Source: Candidatus Acidiferrum typicum
GTDB taxonomy: Bacteria; Acidobacteriota; Terriglobia; Acidiferrales; UBA7541
Direction: 5' to 3'
NCBI GenBank assembly: GCA_002478115.1
Contig: DLMH01000037.1
Span: 1 to 40,391 of the forward strand
DNA: 40,391 bases
The position numbers were made by a program, and so were the translations under genes. Positions 37,597 through 40,391 of this stretch are shown here, piece after piece (position 1 is the first letter of the stretch; every line of letters starts with the position of its first letter). The notes under the pieces are model-generated. The model had not been told where the DNA came from, searched no databases, and saw nothing but the letters and a program-made list of their open reading frames with translations.

Positions 37597-38565
37597 TCAG
37601 TGCCCCGGCAAGGCCGTGCCGCGTAGCGCCGCCAGCGACGCCTGCGCCAGGGTTTGGATCTTCCTGTGGCAAGCCGGCTCCGCCATGTTGGGAGACGCGG
37701 CCGCCGCCTGGTAAGCTTCCAGCGCCTGTGGCTTCCTGCCGAGTTTCGCATACAGATCGCCGATGGCCAGTTGGAACAACGGATTCTGCGGATACTCCTC
37801 CACCAGCGGCCGCAGCACCTGCAGTGCCTCCTCATACCGCTGGTCGTAGTTGTGCAGGTTGATCGCCAGATAGAATCGCGCCACCGGCGGCGTCAACTGG
37901 CCATAATGCATGGCCAGGTGAAGTTGGCGTATCCCTTCTTCTTTCGACCCGCCCGGTATGCCCATCATGAATCGCAGAATGCGCGCCATCTTCGAGAGCG
38001 TGTCTACGTAATAGTTGTACAGCCCCAATCCCAGGTACGCATCCGCCAAAGATGGATCGAGCGCCAGCGCGCGCTCATAATGTTCGCGCGCCCGTACTCC
38101 GGCCCGCGCCGTGGCACGATTCTCCCAGCGCAGACCGTAGAGCCGCGCCTGCAGCGAATCCGCCATCGCGGCATACAAGTTCATCTCACCGGTTTCGTGC
38201 TGTTTCAATTGCGCGTCGGCAAGCACGTACGCTTTTGTCGCCAGATTGAGATAGGGCTGGTCGGCAGCCTGTTTCTCCCGGTGACCCGCCATCGTCATGC
38301 CATACCTGTAGTCTGCCGACGTGCACCAGATGCCCCACCACAGCGACTCCGCTTCCAATAAATATCCAAGCGGCTAATTGGGTTGCTGCTGTTGAAGTTG
38401 CCGCGCTTCGGGTATCGCCAGGTCCGGGCACCCTGAATAGATGTGGTCAAGGATGCTCGCCGTAAGGGGCGGCGGGGAAAGTCCGCCAGAGCCTGGTGGC
38501 GGCACGCCCGCACAGGGAGATACACCCGTCACGAAAAGGAGTAATGCCGCAGGCCAGCGCACCAT
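37597..38565 (-). pseudogene. Secreted TPR-repeat protein interrupted by an in-frame TAG
   Basis: Reading from ATG 38565 gives a signal peptide (MVRWPAALLLFVTGVSPCAG), then SILDHIYSGCPDLAIPEARQLQQQQPN and a TAG at 38376-38374. The same frame continues directly with PLGYLLEAESLWWGIW. It then runs ~250 more codons through TPR-like units (ALALDPSLADAYLGLGLYNYYVDTLSKMARILRFMMGIPGG, EEALQVLRPLVEEYPQNPLFQLAIGDLYAKLG) to a stop at 37597. The flanks of the TAG fit a single conserved family ('...P-x-HPLGYLLEAE...'), so one protein has been broken by a nonsense change or a base-call error. The part after the TAG could be restarted, but no signal peptide would remain. Confidence 0.8.
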
Positions 38566-38592
38566 TTGTCCGTGCGGAAGCCGCTCGGGCCT

Positions 38593-38751
38593 TCAGCTCT
38601 TCCGCTGGATGAGTTTAAGCTGTTCCAGCAGAGTTGCAAAACGAAATGGCTTCTGCAGAAAGGCGGCCGCCGCTGGAATTTGTGTCTCCGGTAATCCTTC
38701 CGCGTAGCCGGACATGTAGATCACCTGAATCCCCGGATGGAATTCCGTCAA
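38593..38751 (-). pseudogene. C-terminal fragment of a receiver (REC) domain
   Basis: A 52-codon minus-strand stretch, opened by an in-frame stop (38754-38752), reads LTEFHPGIQVIYMSGYAEG, then AAFLQKPFRFATLLEQLKLIQRKS and a stop. MSGY, QKPF and the final helix are the second half of a response-regulator receiver of the type found on hybrid kinases. The half with the phospho-acceptor Asp is missing, and no start codon is present. It is a remnant left between the TPR gene and the permease. Confidence 0.72.
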
Positions 38752-38880
38752 TCACCGGCATCGGCGCTGCCCGCACCGCGCGCGCAAACGCTCAATCCTG
38801 AAGAACCGTGCAACATGAAGGCTGCAACCCACGCCTATTGCTGATTGCCGGATCACCTTGCACAAACTTCGCAACACCCG

Positions 38881-38909
38881 TTGGGCCTCACCCGCGTATT
38901 TGTTATTCT
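38881..38909 (+). promoter_or_regulatory. Possible promoter for the APC permease
   Basis: TTGGGC (38881-38886), 17-bp spacer, TATTCT (38904-38909). The -35 is poor but the spacing and -10 are good. The start would be near 38916, which supports the downstream TTG 38939 over the earlier frame start. Confidence 0.3.
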
Positions 38910-38938
38910 CGCAGCGCACGGCGATTCCGGCAGGACAC

Positions 38939-40324
38939 TTGAACCCCACCACCCCACAACCCGCTTTGGAGCGCGGCCTCGGCTTGAAAGAGGCTGTCGC
39001 TCTCAACATGATTGAGATCGTCGGGATCGGCCCCTTCGTCGTCAGCTCCCTGGTGATCAAGGCCATGGGCGGGCCGCAGGCCTTGGTGGCCTGGCTCGCC
39101 GGCGCTCTGCTCGCCACGCTGGACGGTTTTGTCTGGTCGGAACTTGGCGCGGCCATGCCCAAGGCGGGCGGCACCTATGTCTTTTTGCGTGAGGCCTACG
39201 GGCCCGCGCGCTGGGGCCGCCTGATGTCCTTTTTGTTTGTGTGGCAGGTCCTTGTGGCCGCTCCGCTTTCCGTCGCTTCCGCCTCCATCGGTTTTGCCCG
39301 CTACGTGGGCTATCTTCACGCACTGACGAAGTGGGAGGCAAAAGCCATTTCCGGCGGCCTCGTCATCTTGTTGGTTGTGCTTCTTTACCGGCGCATTCAG
39401 ACCATTGGCAAAATTTCCGTACTGCTCTGGGTCGGCGTTGTCGGCACCATGCTCTGGCTCATCTGGGGCGGCATCCGTAATTTCAATCCCAGGCTCGCCT
39501 TCGATTTTCCTCCCGGCGCATTTCATCTCAATTCGCTGTGGTTTGCGGGACTTGGCGCCGCCATGGTCAACACGGTTTACAGCTATTGGGGCTACTACAA
39601 TATCTGCCACCTTGGCGGCGAAATCCGGGATCCGCAAAAAAACATTCCGCGCGGCATTTTTCTCTCGATCCTCGGCATCACAGTTTTGTATCTCGCCCTG
39701 CAAACCAGCCTGCTCGGCGTTATCCCCTGGCGCGAGGCGCAGAATTCCCCCTTCATCGCCAGCCTCTTCGTCGAAAAACTCTACGGCTCGGGCGCCGCCC
39801 ATATCGTCACCTGGATGGTCTTGTGGATCGCCATGGCTTCCGTCTTCTCGCTTCTCCTCGGTTATTCCCGCGTGCCCTACTCCGCGGCTCTCGACGGCAA
39901 CTTCTTCCCTGTTTTCGCCCGGCTGCATCCAACGAAACATTTCCCTCACATCTCGCTGCTGGCGCTCGGGGCTCTGGCCTTCACCTTCAGCATCGTGCTG
40001 AATTTGGAAACGGCCATAACCGGCATCCTGGCCATGCGCTTGATCGTCCAGTTCATCGGGCAAGCGGTTGGCGTTATGCTGCTGCGCCGCCGCTTCGGTT
40101 CGGAAAAATTGCCGTTCAAGATGTGGCTCTACCCGCTGCCGGCCGTGCTTACCATGCTCGGTTGGGGGTGGCTCTTCTGGCAGACCGGTGCCGCGCGCAA
40201 GTGGGGCTTGTTGGAAATTGTTCTCGGCATTTCCGCATTTCTCGTTTGGTCCAATGTAATGCGACAATGGCCTTTCGCCAGTTCAGCGCCGCCTGCAGGC
40301 AATTCCGGGGTGCCATCTGAATAA
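38939..40324 (+). CDS. APC-superfamily amino acid/polyamine permease
   Basis: 461 residues with about 12 membrane segments. It starts ALERGLGLKEAVALNMIEIVGIGPFVVSS, the TM1 region with the unwound 'GIG' substrate-binding bend of the APC family. It continues LDGFVWSELGAAMPKAGGTYVFLREAYG (TM2-loop signature), with NTVYSYWGYYNICHLGGEIRDPQKNIPRGI around TM6 and VPYSAALDGNFFPVFARLHP after TM8. Similarity ends with a Pro/Gly-rich tail. Substrate not predictable. TTG 38939 is preferred because similarity begins a few residues later; the frame is open back to a TTG at 38858. Confidence 0.88.
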   Translation: MNPTTPQPALERGLGLKEAVALNMIEIVGIGPFVVSSLVIKAMGGPQALVAWLAGALLATLDGFVWSELGAAMPKAGGTYVFLREAYGPARWGRLMSFLFVWQVLVAAPLSVASASIGFARYVGYLHALTKWEAKAISGGLVILLVVLLYRRIQTIGKISVLLWVGVVGTMLWLIWGGIRNFNPRLAFDFPPGAFHLNSLWFAGLGAAMVNTVYSYWGYYNICHLGGEIRDPQKNIPRGIFLSILGITVLYLALQTSLLGVIPWREAQNSPFIASLFVEKLYGSGAAHIVTWMVLWIAMASVFSLLLGYSRVPYSAALDGNFFPVFARLHPTKHFPHISLLALGALAFTFSIVLNLETAITGILAMRLIVQFIGQAVGVMLLRRRFGSEKLPFKMWLYPLPAVLTMLGWGWLFWQTGAARKWGLLEIVLGISAFLVWSNVMRQWPFASSAPPAGNSGVPSE

Positions 40325-40371
40325 ATGGCCCTCCGCGGGACGGCTGCAGATGTTATGAATAGACATTAGCC

Positions 40372-40391
40372 AGTAGTGTCCGGTTAAAAGG
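40372..40391. mobile_element. Right-edge insertion-sequence terminus (start only)
   Basis: The last bases read AGTGTCCGGTTAAAAGG, up to the window end. AGTGTCCGGTTAA is the kind of terminus I associate with IS4-type (DUF4372) elements. Only 17 bases are visible, so this is tentative. Confidence 0.4.

Noticed and set aside
38374..38376. Amber codon recoding (pyrrolysine-like or suppressor) in the TPR gene
   Set aside because: Other genes in the window are uninterrupted and nothing else suggests recoding; a nonsense mutation or base-call error is simpler.
38903..40267. 454-codon open frame antisense to the permease
   Set aside because: Mirrors the permease codons, very rich in Gly/Asp/Gln/His, no recognisable domain.

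Overview
This is a GC-rich window of about 40 kb whose gene content points to a soil-type Acidobacteriota genome, probably class Terriglobia. The pointers are a split set of F-type ATP synthase genes with paired b'/b subunits, many small secreted proteins of acidobacterial type, a secreted DUF711 protein, an IPT/PD40 lipoprotein and plant-polysaccharide glycoside hydrolases. The lineage is an inference from gene content; there is no rRNA or tRNA here. Both edges look like insertion-sequence ends: a transposase start at 1-89 and a terminal motif at 40372-40391. The window may therefore be a contig that broke at repeats.

Regions. 1-2.3 kb: IS end, a TraR/DksA zinc-finger regulator, a ComF-like phosphoribosyltransferase and an HNH nuclease. 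2.3-5.7 kb (minus strand): metallophosphoesterase, a membrane-anchored protein, an undescribed protein with a RecB-like PD-(D/E)XK signature, and a STAS anti-sigma antagonist. 6.0-15.8 kb: small secreted protein, queA, a heat-shock block (hsp20-terminator-clpB, then htpX), a small zinc-binding anti-sigma-like protein, a coiled-coil membrane protein, a DUF5818-like secreted protein, nagA and a glutaredoxin. 15.9-21.9 kb (minus): the ATP synthase operon b'-b-delta-alpha-gamma-beta-epsilon, without a and c. 22.0-22.4 kb: a 384-bp transposon-like element carrying one small membrane-protein ORF, just upstream of the atp promoter. 22.7-25.6 kb: a LiaF-like/LytS/LytTR envelope-signalling operon. 25.7-26.6 kb: an ArsR/SRPBCC pair with a perfect operator palindrome over its promoter. 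26.7-31.7 kb: metC-like gene, secreted protein, HAD phosphatase, a 5'-truncated GH44 gene and a GH105-like hydrolase. 31.9-35.5 kb: glutaryl-CoA dehydrogenase, secreted DUF711 protein and glpX. 35.8-38.8 kb (minus): IPT/PD40 lipoprotein, a TPR gene broken by an in-frame TAG, and a receiver-domain remnant. 38.9-40.3 kb: an APC-family permease.

Most of the window is housekeeping and stress physiology. The least expected signals are three small non-autonomous mobile elements. One is the 384-bp element with a 6-bp target duplication and a membrane-protein ORF. The other two are copies of a ~196-bp MITE whose 5-bp target duplications each contain the stop codon of the upstream gene (GH44 and glpX). 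Three decaying genes (GH44, TPR, receiver) cluster in the right half, consistent with an accessory, rearranging segment.
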